Assembly (NCBI GenBank): GCA_964016885.1 | Contig: OZ024742.1 | Coordinates: 114,517,939-114,581,938, forward strand | Direction: 5' to 3' | DNA from: Eledone cirrhosa | Lineage: Eukaryota; Mollusca; Cephalopoda; Octopoda; Eledonidae | Length of the DNA stretch: 64,000 nucleotides | Shown: positions 13,420 through 25,239 of the stretch, one piece after another | Layout: each line of letters opens with the position of its first letter | Position numbering within the stretch: the stretch's first letter is position 1 | Program-made: the position numbers and the translations under genes | Notes under the pieces: model-generated | What the model saw: only the letters and a program-made list of their open reading frames with translations | Told to the model about the DNA's origin: nothing | The model's database searches: none

Positions 13420-13490
13420 ATAATAATAACATTGAAGACTAAAATCCAAAGAGCAACGATTCTTTGCTTAAACTTTAATCTGTTATGTTA

Positions 13491-13529
<39 letters not shown>

Positions 13530-13550
13530 AATATATATATATATATAGTT
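13171..13550. repeat. tandem duplication of a TA-bounded unit
   Basis: A unit of TTCCAACTCACTCAACAAAG, a TA array, AATAATAA, GAAGACTAAAATCCAAAGAG, CTTTGCTTAAACTTTAATCT and a second TA array occurs twice (about 13,171-13,327 and 13,328-13,550). Parts recur near 30,400-30,540 and 39,075-39,205, where the GACTAAAATCC stretch is inverted. The unit copies differ mainly in TA length. Confidence 0.8.
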
Positions 13551-13554
13551 ATAA

Positions 13555-13808
<254 letters not shown>

Positions 13809-13851
13809 CTTCAAAATATTAATAAATATAGACATTCATGTGATCAAATAT

Positions 13852-13915
13852 ATTTTATTATACATATTTCAGAGGCAATGAGCTATTTCATCAGTACGTC
13901 CTCATCAGATAAAAT
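13852..13915 (-). ncRNA. hammerhead-like module, left arm
   Basis: Minus strand: AUUUUAU, CUGAUGA, a stem II hairpin with several non-Watson-Crick positions, GAAA, UAUGU, the triplet AUA, then AUAAAAU pairing perfectly with the first strand. It is the inverted partner of the right-arm module and has drifted slightly more in stem II. Confidence 0.55.
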
Positions 13916-14995
13916 AAATTGATGTCTGACATACCTCAACTGTGCTGATGGTTCAATTCTAGTCTTGGCACTGATTAGTTATGACAAAACTCAATATGTA
14001 TATACCATAAGTTGTAACATGACAACTACATATAATTGAGAGGGTACGCAGGAGAATGTGTATACAAAATATAAGTATATATGAAGACAAGTAAAAAATA
14101 TAAACATATAACTACATAACTGTTAACAATTTAAATAATTAAATATTTAAATATCCGTATTAGAGGAGGAGAAAATAAGAGAGAGAGAGAGAGCTAAATA
14201 GAGGAGAGAAGGAAAAAGATAGAGAGATGATACTAAAAACAAAGAAAAGGAGATATGTATTAATGTATTGTGACCGTTTTTTTTTTCAAATATTAAGTTA
14301 GGTAGAAATAATCAATTAAATATCGTAAATGTTTTAGTCTATAATATTTGAAAGAAATTATACTATTATTTTATATCAAAATTAAAACAATATGAAGTGA
14401 AAAAGATAATTTAACATAATTTCAAGAGTAATCATGGGTATATTTAAATTAATAAATATACTCAATAATTTGGGTACAAAAATCAAAATTAAAATATTAT
14501 TAACTAACAATAGTGCTTATAAATGTAGTAAATATGATATTATTAAACCGAACTTATTTAGATATGAGAAATTGTATAGTTCTTTTATAAACTATATGAT
14601 TTAAATCAATAGTTTTCAAATCTATATAAGATTAATTATTAGTTATAATTACAGTTAAGAGTATTAGTATTTTGTCTAAATTGATTAATAATCTGTACTT
14701 AACTTGATTTACAGTATTGAATACAGTAAAATTTAGTTAGATCAAAATAATAATACTCTTAAAAAATAATACTCATATTTAATTATTTAAATTGTTAACA
14801 GTTATGTAGATATATGTTTATATATTTTAGTTGTCTTTATATTTTTATACACATTCTCCTACGTACCCTCTCAATTGTATGTAGTTTGTCATGTTACAAC
14901 TTAAGGTATATAAATATTGAGTTTTGTCATAACTAATCACTGCCAAGACTAGAATTGAACCATCAGCACAATTGAGGTATGTCAGACATCAATTT

Positions 14996-15059
14996 ATTTT
15001 ATCTGATGAGGACGTACTGATGAAATAACTCAGTACCTCTGAAATATGTCTAATAAAAT
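14996..15059 (+). ncRNA. hammerhead-like module, right arm
   Basis: Plus strand: AUUUUAU (14,996-15,002), CUGAUGA (15,003-15,009), a 31-nt stem II, GAAA (15,041-15,044), the triplet CUA (15,050-15,052), AUAAAAU (15,053-15,059). Stem I is seven perfect pairs. Stem II is G-U, G-C, A-U, a C-C mismatch, then GUACUGA with UCAGUAC, loop UGAAAUAAC. Stem III is very short, as is usual for retroelement hammerheads. The conserved core is complete, but I have no proof of activity. Confidence 0.65.
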
Positions 15060-15205
15060 ATATTTGATCACATGAATGTATATATTTATTAATATGCTGA
15101 AGTAATATTAATAACCCCAGAAAACCTCTTTGTGAGTGCTTCTAATCTATTGTAAAACTTTATTCATTGATTATTCAATGGACATTGTTAAACATTTAGT
15201 TATAT

Positions 15206-15444
15206 ATAGTATAAAGAAAACGAAAAATCAGTGATGCATCAGGACCTAATGTATTGCGTGGTACAACGAGTAAGCCATTCTTATCCCACCGAACACATGG
15301 CGCGAACTAAGCAGCCGTCACAAGGCTTGTGACGGCTGCTTAGTTTGCGCCATGTGTTCGGTGGGATAAGAATGGCCTACTCGTTGTACCACGCAATAAA
15401 TTAGGTCCTGATGCATCACTGATTTTTCGTTTTCTTTATACTAT
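15206..15444. repeat. near-perfect 239-bp palindrome
   Basis: Two 119-bp arms around a single central G at 15,325, with about three mismatches (for example AATGTATT against AATTTATT). The arms begin ATAGTATAAAGAAAACG and reach GCAGCCGTCACAAG at the centre. No coding content. It could be a very young fold-back insertion or a replication-generated palindrome. Confidence 0.92.
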
Positions 15445-15524
15445 CTACACGCTACTCTGCTGAATATCGAGTGCTAAATTTGGCATACCGCCTATGGAAC
15501 CACCATAGTTACCATTATACACAA

Positions 15525-15526
15525 CT

Positions 15527-15612
<86 letters not shown>

Positions 15613-15690
15613 ATGTATATAAATATATATACAGAGAGAGAGAGCGAGAGAAAAGAGAGAGAGAAAGGTGCGTGTGGTGTGTGTGTGTCT
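15525..15690. repeat. TA/TG/GA compound array
   Basis: A TA run of about 75 bp, then short TG and GA runs with interruptions. A 130-codon frame across it is microsatellite translation plus chance sequence. Confidence 0.95.
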
Positions 15691-16429
15691 ATAGTTATTC
15701 TGATAACAGTTTATTATATGTTTGTTTAAAAAATATTAAAATATTATATTTATTTATTTCTATATCTACATCTCCTGCCTTTCTTCTTTTTACCGTAGTT
15801 CATTTAGAATCTCCAGCGGTGTATGACACTTTAAACAAATATTGTGAGGAGGCACAAAAATAACCTTCGAAAAACATTGATGACCTCTTCAGCTGTTTGC
15901 ATGATTACACATGTTTTAAGTGCTGGCCGAGGGATGTTGTCAATGGTTGATGTTATTTTTTCTCACGTCTTCTTCTCTCTTTTCTATGTGTATTATAAAT
16001 GAATTAATCAAGTTATCAAACGCCAAGGTGGGAGGAGAGGAGAAAGTTTTCACCAATTAAATATCATTTTGTGTATTAAATCTCAAGTATTCACTAACGT
16101 TTAACACAACTGATTTATGAAAATGAAAATGGAGAGAACATCATTAGTTTTATAAACATAACAGATGGAGAGAAATCTCCCAGTCCACATTAGTATATTC
16201 ACTAACCGCAATGAACCCATATGTATAATATTTACTAAAAACATTCACAAACGCTGAAAAATCTTCCTTCCTGATTGTTCCTCCCCAACGAAGGTTATTA
16301 TTCCCATAAAGTAGAAGGCGAATTAGAATATTTGAGATATAAATATTTATATAAATAAAAAATAAAAAATAAATATAAGTGTGTGTGTACGTATAAATAT
16401 ATGCACACACACACAACACGCACAGACAC

Positions 16430-16430
<1 letters not shown>
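15691..16430. other. no supported gene
   Basis: AT-rich sequence. The open frames on either strand (for example minus 16,150-16,431) show no domain. A short GT/CA-rich patch lies near 16,378-16,430. Confidence 0.4.

Positions 16431-16490
<60 letters not shown>
16431..16490. repeat. (TA)n array
   Basis: About 58 bp of TA. Confidence 0.96.
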
Positions 16491-16492
<2 letters not shown>

Positions 16493-17900
16493 TAATGTAT
16501 TTATTTATATTCCCCAGTCCACTGTTTATATGTGATTAGTAAAACTTCATTTAAGTGTATTTGAGGATTTGTGCGTATGATTTGCCACTATTAACTATGT
16601 ATACAGAGACTAATTTCTTACAGTCACAAGTTGATATCTCGTGTTAATCGTGTTTGTTGAAACGCCAGCTGTGTTTAAATAAAATATTAGAGGAAATAGC
16701 GTAATTAAAAACAGTAAGAATTGCTTAAACAAAATATTCTATTTTGTCTAATATGTCAAGTTAAAAGATAACATATAAAATATAAATTCCAACGATGATA
16801 AATGATTGAAAACACCAAAATATTCTGAACAAAAAAAAAACAAAATATAAAATGTTCAGCATGATAAATTTATCAAGAAATATATGAGGTCATTTAAGGA
16901 AAGTTTGTTTTACATAAGTGAAATAATTAGCAATGTAAATGGTTCATATATATTTATTTTAGAGAAAGCTGACATTTCTGATTCCCGCCTAATCGTTGAA
17001 GTCATATATAATTGACTACTAATGCATTCGAAGAGACATGCACATATAAACACACACATACTTAGAAGAACCAAATCCATATATTCATTTCCATATCAAT
17101 CCATGTATTCGTAAAATTACACAGGCAAACATTAATAGTATATGTAAACAGAGTTACAGACACACATCCCTATATTCACATAGCTATATTACAGACATAT
17201 ATATACACACATTCAACGAATAAAACATTCACGTAGATCAACAAATACTACTTTCAATTCACATACACGAACATACGCACTTGGAAATTTGTCTTCTTGC
17301 AGGTTTATGGTAAAGTTTTATGGTAATCAAATGTAATTATGTTGTCGTTAGCGAACAATGTTTAACGAACTGTGGTCTCTGCATGCCAACAGAATGGCAA
17401 GGTAACAGACATTATAGTAACTTATATTTGCAATTTCAATACTCGATATGCTGACCAATTTACAGGTGTAGTTAGAATAAAATCTAAAACAATAAACAAA
17501 CGATTTTAGAACTTCTAGAATATGTTGCATAATACTTAACCTTAGCACAAAATGTGTAAGCTCTGAAATGGGAATGTCTGAAAGGCGAGCTATATAGCCG
17601 CCTAAACAGAGAAACTATGCGTTTTTAGTAACATCAGGAAAATGTTACTGTTCGCATTTTCAAATGTGGTCGCCTTCTGCTGTTTAGATATTGTTGGCTT
17701 GGTGTTGAATTCCTCGCTCGGGCACATGTTAATGTTGGTCTACATTTCTGAAGTGGGAGCCATGGTCGTCATAAAACATAACTAAAATATTTAACTCCCG
17801 GTTTATCTACGATATATTTGAAGGATTCACACTGATAAAAATATTTGTAATAAATATATGTAGTTGTTTTCGTATTTCTCAAGAAATACGGTATGTTTAT
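16491..17900. other. AT-rich sequence, nothing identified
   Basis: About 1.4 kb without a convincing frame, array or recognised repeat. CACACA-rich scraps lie near 17,045-17,280. Confidence 0.5.
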
Positions 17901-17973
17901 AAATAAACATTTAGATAGCCATAGCTATGAAAAAAACACTGGCAGCTAACGCCACCCAGTGGTAAGAGGGACA

Positions 17974-18017
17974 ATCGTCGATGCATTTCGAACTCAACTG
18001 GTCCGCATCAGGACAAT
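17974..18017 (-). ncRNA. compact hammerhead-like module
   Basis: Minus strand reads AUUGUC, CUGAUGC, GGAC, loop CAGUUGA, GUUC, GAAA, UGCAUC, GACGAU. AUUGUC pairs with GACGAU (six pairs, one U-G) as stem I. GGAC pairs with GUUC as stem II. The NUH triplet is AUC, and stem III is a two-base UGCA mini-stem typical of retroelement hammerheads that work as dimers. The last base of CUGAUGA is C, which could weaken activity. It lies just downstream of the minus-strand Penelope-like element but outside its duplicated arms, so ownership is uncertain. Confidence 0.65.
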
Positions 18018-18197
18018 CCACGCCTCTCCTGCAACTGCTGGACTTTGAAAACAGGCTAAAAAATATAGTTTTTTCGACTGTGTAAATGAGATGAATCATC
18101 TCACTTGCATATGCAGCTGTATCAGTTGGCTCAACTTATAATAGAATGCGAAATTCAAATACATACCTGTATACAGCTATGTTCGAAGCTAAATTCC

Positions 18198-18320
<123 letters not shown>

Positions 18321-18654
18321 GTAATTAGGAACATTCCAAAGCGCGGTAGAACAAGTTGTGAGGAAAGTTATCAACATACGTTAAGGTGACTCGACAGGCT
18401 GGTAGGGATTATGTGGTGGAAACACGAACAAACGAGGAGTGTAATCAAAAAAGAGAAATAGGACGAAGGTAAACAGTTACAAAAGGATTGAATCCACGTA
18501 TTAACAATTGTTTCATCAGAATTTCAGTACATTATTGCTACACTATGTCATAATAGCCAATCAAGAAAGATACTGTGACATCCGAATTTTCAAAATACAA
18601 AGTTGAAATGACCTTAGGAAATGAAATAAGGGGTAGTAGTGTAAGATAGAGGAA

Positions 18655-18671
18655 CAGAGAGAGAGAGGGGG

Positions 18672-18732
<61 letters not shown>
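18655..18732. repeat. GA array in PLE1 left arm
   Basis: Mirrors the CT array at 21,956-22,008 in the right arm. Lengths differ, showing independent slippage since the copies formed. Confidence 0.95.
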
Positions 18733-18736
<4 letters not shown>

Positions 18737-19063
18737 GACGGAGGTAGGGAGAGAAAGAGAAAGAGATAGGGTGGTGTGAGAGGATTTGTATAGAATATAG
18801 TTAAGTTACAAGAAGGGAGGGGAAGGAGGATCGTGTGCTAAAAGTTGTGATGAGTAGAGGGAGACATAAGGAAGATAGAATTTTAAGTGGCAGTTGGTAG
18901 TGGACAGGCAAAAGTTTTACCAGAGAATAGATGAAGGAAGAATTATAAAATTTCATATATAGTCTATTTTTAGGAGTGTAGAATTGTTATTTAGTGTAGA
19001 AAAGTAGTGTTAAGATTTAGTTGAAGGTTTGAAGTGTGATAATTTCGCTTTCAGTTTATGCTG

Positions 19064-19414
19064 TCAAAAGATTGACCTTTCAATTTTGTTGTTGAGTAGT
19101 TGGTGGCCTGATCTTAGGATATGGAAGAGCTCATTATTACACAACGGGCGCGTTTTCATCCCACTCCGGTATGGAGGACCATGTGAGAGTTTGGTCCATT
19201 TAAGGGTGTATTGTCGGTTACTCGCTTTTAAGTGCCAAATTTTGTCGGCGAGGGTCGTTACGTAACGGTGTTGGGGGTGTTTTATTGCGTAACGATGCGT
19301 GTACCAACGAGTTTTGAAGGTGTTTGCAGTGCTGCCTATGTAGTGCCAGGTTTGGTTGCCCGACTCAACCGAGCACCTGTACACTAGGTTTGAATGCAAA
19401 CATTCGTTATTCAA
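19064..19414 (-). pseudogene. PLE1 GIY-YIG endonuclease domain (frameshifted)
   Basis: About 116 residues that continue the reverse transcriptase in another frame. It starts in a Cys-rich segment (NCHLPETCPLNNEC straddles the frame change near 19,415-19,445). VYRC is followed by YIGST (residues 25-29), then KTRWYTHRYA with the expected arginine, then LADKIWHLK, which matches the conserved helix of this nuclease family. GIY-YIG nucleases in Penelope-like elements nick target DNA for target-primed reverse transcription. The frame break separates it from the RT, so this copy probably could not make the joined protein unless a recoding event occurs. The same domain is repeated on the plus strand at 21,311. 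Confidence 0.88.
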
Positions 19415-21273
19415 TGGACAAGTCTCTGGAAGGTGGCAATTACAATTTCTGTTATGGGCAGTGGTGGAGTTATAGGTGGGCTGGGATGTGTGTGTGAGTG
19501 TGTTTTGTGCATACTGTTTGTTAGTGGGTGGTTGTGTATTAGGTGTATTATTGTGTTGAGTGATTGGGGTGTTGTTGTTACGGAGTTTTTGGCGTTGAGC
19601 ATCTTAATGTGTGCGTCTAGGTTTGGTGCAGTGGAATAAGATAGTCTAATTATTTTGGTATTGCGTATACTACTATATTTCTGTGAATTTGGAAAGTGTT
19701 TTCTTATAATTTTGTAGAATGTGGAAGGTAAGTTAGAGCGAATAGAAGAGTTAAAAATAGGATTATACCAAATGTAAGATCTACTCCGTGTTCTGTTTTG
19801 CTTTGATGTTGCTGTTGTATTTGTGGTGTGGTTAGTATTAGGGGGTCTAGGTGCGTGTGTGCGGGTGTCTGTGGGGCGTTTGGCGTGTCTATGGTTATGT
19901 GTTTTATTGTTGTGTCGGTCTATGTATTCTAGTTTGTCGGTGTGGCCAGCCCGTTCTAATGCAGTGTTGTAATATTCAGCGTGTTGATCAAGTATTTGTT
20001 GTTTAGATGAGAGGCGGGATATTCTAAGTGATATACTATGTGGCACGGACCTTATAATAGATATTGGGTGGTTAGAGCTAGTGTGGATGTAAATGAGGTT
20101 CTCATTGTTTTTGTGAAAGGGTGTGATAATTTGGGCGTTGAGGTTGAAGGTGGCATCTAGGAAGTTAATTACTTTGGTACTATATTCGTAGGTCATTTTA
20201 AGGCCAAGGCTATCTAGGGTTCTTCTAATGCTCTTACGGGTTCGCTCTATGTTGTGTTTATTCATGTTTTTAACTAATAGGAGAGCGTCATCTCTATATA
20301 TTCCGCCTTGAAGGTAACTAAATTTATTAAGTAAGGTGTGGGCTATGTATATACCAACAATATCCGTAACTTGTGCTGAGTCATTAGCACCCATAGTTAT
20401 GTCAATGTTACCTATTCTATCCTTACGTACCCAAAAGTTATTTTCAAATTTAATTATCGTATTTCTAGCTGCTAGGATAATGTTTATTTCGTCGTCGGTT
20501 AAGTGAGAGTTGGCTTTCGCAAATGCTAGTGCCTTGTTTAGAGAATCGGGTGATATGGAGGAGTAATAGTCGTTAATGTCGAATTGTATAAAGTTAGAGG
20601 TATTTTTGTTGTCTATACTATTAAACCATTTAATTGTGTCGCTAGTATTGTCCCAAAGTTTAATAACTAGTTTATTCCTTAATTGTTTTATTATTCTATT
20701 TAAAATATGCTTGCTAATTTTACCTATGTCTGAGTTATAAGGGCATATTAATCTAATTGTGGGTTTATCTAGGAAATCTAATTTGTGGCCCTTAAGATTA
20801 AAGGTGGGAGTGCAAGTTGTTATGGGGTCAGTTCTATCTTCAAGTTCTAGACTTTTGACGATATGGTGTGCTTGTTTGTTGATGTTAAGTAGTGCTTGGT
20901 TATTGGTTTTCTTATATTTTTTATGTAATTCCTTCCGTATAAGGTCGTGGTAGGTATTAATGTCCATTGTGTACACGTTAGATGTTTTATCCGCTTTGAC
21001 AATAATCCCGTTAGTAGTGCGCAGCTTGTTAAGAAAGGTATCCATGTCTTTATGAAGCTTATTGGTTTTGAAATTCTTATATTTAGTATTCATGACCATC
21101 TTAAGTAAGTCCTGTTCAAAGGCGTCCAGTAGAGGGTTAGTGGGTGGGTTTTTACAGGAATTGAACCCATATGTATTATTTCCAGTGTTAGCGGTATAAT
21201 CATTACGTCCTTTGTCGAAATGGAATGTTTTCCATCTGACGCGGCGTATTAAATCGTTGGTGCGCTGGATCAT
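19411..21273 (-). CDS. PLE1 reverse transcriptase (YRDD type)
   Basis: An uninterrupted 620-codon frame. An N-terminal linker is followed by RT motif 1 (VKADKTSNVYTMD, about 92-104) and motif 2 (DKPTIRLICPYNSDIGKIS, about 169-187). Motif 3 has the first catalytic Asp (IQFDINDYYSSISP, about 229-242). Motif 4 is MGANDSAQVTDIVG (about 294-307). The catalytic YRDD is at about 326-329 and motif 6 KVINFLDATFNL at about 367-378. A low-complexity Thr/Asn/His stretch (about 455-500) precedes the HFPNSQKYSSI and LSYSTAPN blocks that lead to the Cys motif and GIY-YIG domain. YRDD with a C-terminal GIY-YIG fits a Penelope-like group distinct from the YIDD one at 45-46 kb. The intact frame implies recent activity. 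The ATG used is the first in frame; the true N-terminus may lie upstream of the copy junction. Confidence 0.88.
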   Translation of the reverse strand: MIQRTNDLIRRVRWKTFHFDKGRNDYTANTGNNTYGFNSCKNPPTNPLLDAFEQDLLKMVMNTKYKNFKTNKLHKDMDTFLNKLRTTNGIIVKADKTSNVYTMDINTYHDLIRKELHKKYKKTNNQALLNINKQAHHIVKSLELEDRTDPITTCTPTFNLKGHKLDFLDKPTIRLICPYNSDIGKISKHILNRIIKQLRNKLVIKLWDNTSDTIKWFNSIDNKNTSNFIQFDINDYYSSISPDSLNKALAFAKANSHLTDDEINIILAARNTIIKFENNFWVRKDRIGNIDITMGANDSAQVTDIVGIYIAHTLLNKFSYLQGGIYRDDALLLVKNMNKHNIERTRKSIRRTLDSLGLKMTYEYSTKVINFLDATFNLNAQIITPFHKNNENLIYIHTSSNHPISIIRSVPHSISLRISRLSSKQQILDQHAEYYNTALERAGHTDKLEYIDRHNNKTHNHRHAKRPTDTRTHAPRPPNTNHTTNTTATSKQNRTRSRSYIWYNPIFNSSIRSNLPSTFYKIIRKHFPNSQKYSSIRNTKIIRLSYSTAPNLDAHIKMLNAKNSVTTTPQSLNTIIHLIHNHPLTNSMHKTHSHTHPSPPITPPLPITEIVIATFQRLVH

Positions 21274-21310
21274 TCAAAGAGTTAAATCCTTCCTTTTGGG
21301 TAAAGATATA

Positions 21311-21676
21311 TGCTCGGTTGAGTCGGACAACCAAACCTGGCACTACATAGGCAGCACTGCAAACACCTTCAAAACTCGTTGGTACACGCACCGTTACGCA
21401 ATAAAGCACCCCCAACACCGTTACGTAACGACCCTCGCCGACAAAATTTGGCACTTGAAAGCGAGTAACCGACAATACACACTTAAATGGTCCAAACTCT
21501 CACATGGTCCTCTATACCGGAGTGGGATGAAAACGCGCCCGTTGTCTAATAATGAGCTCTTCCATATCCCAAGCTCAGGCCACCAACTACTCAACAACAA
21601 AATTGAAAGGTCAATCTTTTGCCAGCATAAACTGAAAGCGAAATTCTCACACTTCAAACTTTCAACTAAATCTTAA
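21311..21676 (+). pseudogene. PLE1 partial GIY-YIG domain, inverted copy
   Basis: Reads CSVESDNQTWHYIGSTANTF onward and matches the minus-strand domain almost residue for residue, to a stop after KLSTKS. It begins abruptly at TGCTCGGTTGAGTCGG, losing the RT and the Cys motif. Unlike the left copy, it stays in frame through the QHKLKAKFSHFKL end, so it shows the native C-terminus of this protein. The ATG at 21,212 lies in unrelated junction sequence. Confidence 0.88.
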
Positions 21677-21950
21677 CACTACTTTTCTACCCTAAATAAC
21701 AATTCTACACTCCTAAAAATAGACTATATATGAAATTTAATAATTCTTCCTTCATCTATTCTCTGGTAAAACTTTTGCCTGTCCACTACCAACTGCCACT
21801 TAAAATTCTATCTTCCTTATGTCTCCCTCTACTCATCACAACTTTTACCACACAATCCTCCCCCCCCCCCCCTTCTTGTAACTTAACTATATTCTATACA
21901 AATCCTCTCACACCACCCTATCTATTTCTCTTTCTCTCCCTACCTCCGTC

Positions 21951-21955
<5 letters not shown>

Positions 21956-22008
<53 letters not shown>
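21956..22008. repeat. CT array in PLE1 right arm
   Basis: Partner of the GA array at 18,655. Nearby at 21,858-21,871 is a C homopolymer of about 13 that has no counterpart in the left arm. Confidence 0.95.
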
Positions 22009-22011
<3 letters not shown>

Positions 22012-22244
22012 GCCCCTCTCTCTCTCTGTTCCTCTATCTTACACTACTACCCCTTATTTCATTTCCTTAGGTAATTTCAACTTTGTATTTTGAAAATTCG
22101 GATGTCACAGTATCTTTCTTGATTGCCTATTATGACATAGTGTAGCAATAATGGACTGAAATTCTGATGAAACAATTGTTAATACGTGGATTAAATCCTT
22201 TTGTAACTGTTTACCTTCGTCCTATTTCTCTTTTGTGTATGTAT

Positions 22245-22425
<181 letters not shown>

Positions 22426-22429
22426 ATAT

Positions 22430-24410
22430 GAGTGTATGTGTGTGTATATGTATGTGCGTCTATGTATATATATATATGTGTGTGTGCCCGCTTTGCGTTA
22501 TTTTCTACGCCTTTGGATACAGCCATACAACAGCGAACAATAAAGGATACGCTTTTACGTTTGGCAGAACCAATCGTGGTCAGCGACGTGACACAATGCC
22601 ATTATACAAAAAATATAAAACTTATACAACATTGAACATCTCTGTATATATGAAACACACGTCCAAAATGTGCAATTCCAATCCAGAAACGTTCATTTAA
22701 TTTTCATTATATACTTTTTTTTTAAACTTTACAAAATACACCGAATATAATAGTTCAGGTCGTGGCCTGGCTCATATAGAAATGATATCGATGAATTTTG
22801 CTCATTGATTGAATTACGTTTTATTGATTTCGCTTCAAAACAATGCGATGAGATGTTCATAACAATGTCTTTAGAACAAACTCATGAACAATCACCGATT
22901 ATCAGGGTATTATCCTGAACACACCGAGTTACCAAGGATATTGAAAGACTTGAAAAAAGAAATTGATAATAATTAACGTTTATTCGTGCGTATTCAACTA
23001 ACCTCACCTCCATCAAGTTCGCTGTCGACTTATTTTCCAATAAATGAATAAGGGAGGAAGTTGGGGGAGAATGTACTGCTCTTTCTAGCACACAGATACA
23101 TTTTGTTCGTCCGCCCCGCTATGTATATAGAGTGAAAAATTATTTCAGCACTCACTCACTTCATCTCTTTATTTCTCTAATCAATTAAAACAATGAATGT
23201 ATTTATCTCTATCTGTGTGTTGTGTGAGTGCGTATGCACCTCTCAGCCTTTCAAGTTTATGGAAAAGCACATGGTGCGAATCACGAACTTTTGTTTTTCT
23301 TTTAGTTTTTACAACTAATATATCCTCCAATATTCTCACCATTACCATTTTTCCGAAAACGGAATGAGATTTATTCGGGAGGGACCTATAACATATGTGT
23401 GCAACAATGTTTCCGATGATGCCATGTTTGCACTAAAAAAGGGAAGTATGTCCGACCAGATATCCAGCGTCCAATGCGGCCTATTTATCAGACATTTGAA
23501 AGAGGTGCGAGATGACCCCTTCACGACAGTGTTTCACGCCTCGGCGATTTCTTTTCTGTGAATATATATTTTTTAAAGGATTTTTTAGTTAGTTTTCGGC
23601 CGATCTGACATCCGACTTACTCGACAACCTGAAACTGAGGCAAAGTCTTTAAGGGACCCTCGGACGTACAGATAAGAACCTCTCAGATGAAGGATGATTT
23701 CATCCTACATTGAAATCTACTTTTGTGGAAAGCGTCGTAACCTTAATTAATTAAGTGTCCTCAATTTCAAATACCATCATTTCTATTAGTAGTGGTTGTG
23801 TAAAAGAGCAATCCTTGCCACCAAAGAGACCACAATGCCTCAATACTCTTGAACCATCGGGTATGCTGCTACAAACCTTTGAATTGAAGAAAGGCACAGT
23901 TATCATGCGTCTCAGAAAAGTGGAGTAGCCATGATTGTGCAATGGGTCGCGTATGGTTGTGATTGAACTACAACGTCACATTATCGAAGCCAAAATCTTC
24001 ATTTCTTTTATATAGAACACCGCTAATACAAACAGATTACACATTTAATTTCAAACGATTTCAATTCTCAGTGAGAGACAATTATGCATTGACCCAAGGT
24101 CAAACTCTCCAGGTGTTCGTCTCTAGAACAGGTCTGTTTATCACATGGCCAATTATATTTTGGTTGTTCCGGAGAGGGAAACACTTCATATATGCTCCAA
24201 AGAAAACAATTAAAAATATTGTCTATACCTAAGTTCTGAAAATGGATTAAAACTTTCATACAGTATATTTTTCTATTAATCTCTACATTCCTTCCTATTT
24301 TAGATATTCTAAATAAGTTTTTTTCAAATTATGTTGTGCGGTATTTAAATTAAGTTTAGCATATTCAAGGAAAATGACAATTAAGTTTAGCATATTCAAG
24401 GAATGACAAT
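22430..24410. other. mostly unassigned sequence
   Basis: No family recognised. A 65-codon plus-strand frame at 23,364-23,561 has ordinary amino-acid composition and few rare features, but no domain, splice context or neighbour supports it. At 24,349-24,412 the stretch TTAAGTTTAGCATATTCAAG is duplicated in tandem, the copies differing by an AA indel. Confidence 0.4.
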
Positions 24411-24504
24411 TAAAATACGTGTATTATATAGATACATGTGAGTTTGCATGAGTGTATATTAATAATTACATGCATAGCATTTTGCTTATATTTATGCATA
24501 TCTA

Positions 24505-25184
24505 TATATCTAGGGTGGTTAAATTCCCAAGATCGATGGACGGGTTGTCTCCAGTGGTCTCTGTCCATCATCATCGTCGTCATGTCCTGCGTCTTCAAGA
24601 GAACTGTGTCTGTCCTTAGGGCACCAACATATGTCAACCTCAGTCTCCCTCTTATAGTGTGTCGGTTCAGGGGTTCCCACAGGAGCACTGAGTGCAGTGT
24701 CAACTCTGAATGTCGGTGAGCATGTCCAGCTAACGTCAGACTTCTCTGTGATACATTCGAACTGACTGGGAGGCTCCCGTGCAGCTCTGAGTTCTTCATC
24801 ATCAGTGTATAGTGATTAATGTTCAGAGCCATCCTCAGCATTCTTGTGTAGTACCCATTTACCACCTGAGTGAGTTTGTTGGTCAGTGTCCAAGTGTCAG
24901 AGATCGATGGACGGGTAGTCTCCAGTGGTCTCTGTCCATCATCATCGTCGTCATGTCCTGCGTCGTACTGTAGAGTCGTACTGTACACAGACTCCACTGC
25001 AACAAAGAGACGAATCTTCAGGTTTTTTACGAATGTCCGACTTCCACACCGATCTCAAACTGTGGAACGCCGCCCAGGCTTTGCTTTTCTTCTCAACCAC
25101 ATCATACTCTGTGTTCCCAAACTGTTCCCCTAGATACAGGAAGTCCTGAACCAATTCTAGCGACTTCCCACCTACATTCATAGT
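24505..25184 (-). pseudogene. LINE 3' coding remnant
   Basis: Minus strand, C-terminal part of the same LINE family as 31,018-32,055. NVGGKSLELVQDFLYLG is followed by KKSKAWAAFHSLRSVWKSD, WTLTNKLTQVVNGYYTRMLR, ALNINHYTL, LTLAGHAHRHSELTLHSVLL, WEPLNRHTIRGRLRLTYVGA and DRDHWRQPVHRSWEF. The reverse-transcriptase active site is not included. The expected ESVLLCGSE motif is replaced by a transplanted copy of the element's own C-terminal coding DNA (see findings). The 3' end runs into TAGATATATAG. Frameshifts make it inactive. Confidence 0.85.
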
Positions 25185-25239
25185 CTCTGGCTTTATAATA
25201 TCATTTATGCATATATACGTGCTAATTGAACCCTATCAA

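Noticed and set aside
18490..18545. CTGATGAAACAATTGTTAATACG in the PLE1 tails as a hammerhead
   Set aside because: A short palindromic stem II follows the core, but AATA stands where GAAA is expected and stem I pairing is poor. Too degenerate to call.
23342..23561. Overlapping 60-65 codon frames on both strands as a host exon
   Set aside because: No domain, no clear splice sites, and both strands are equally open.
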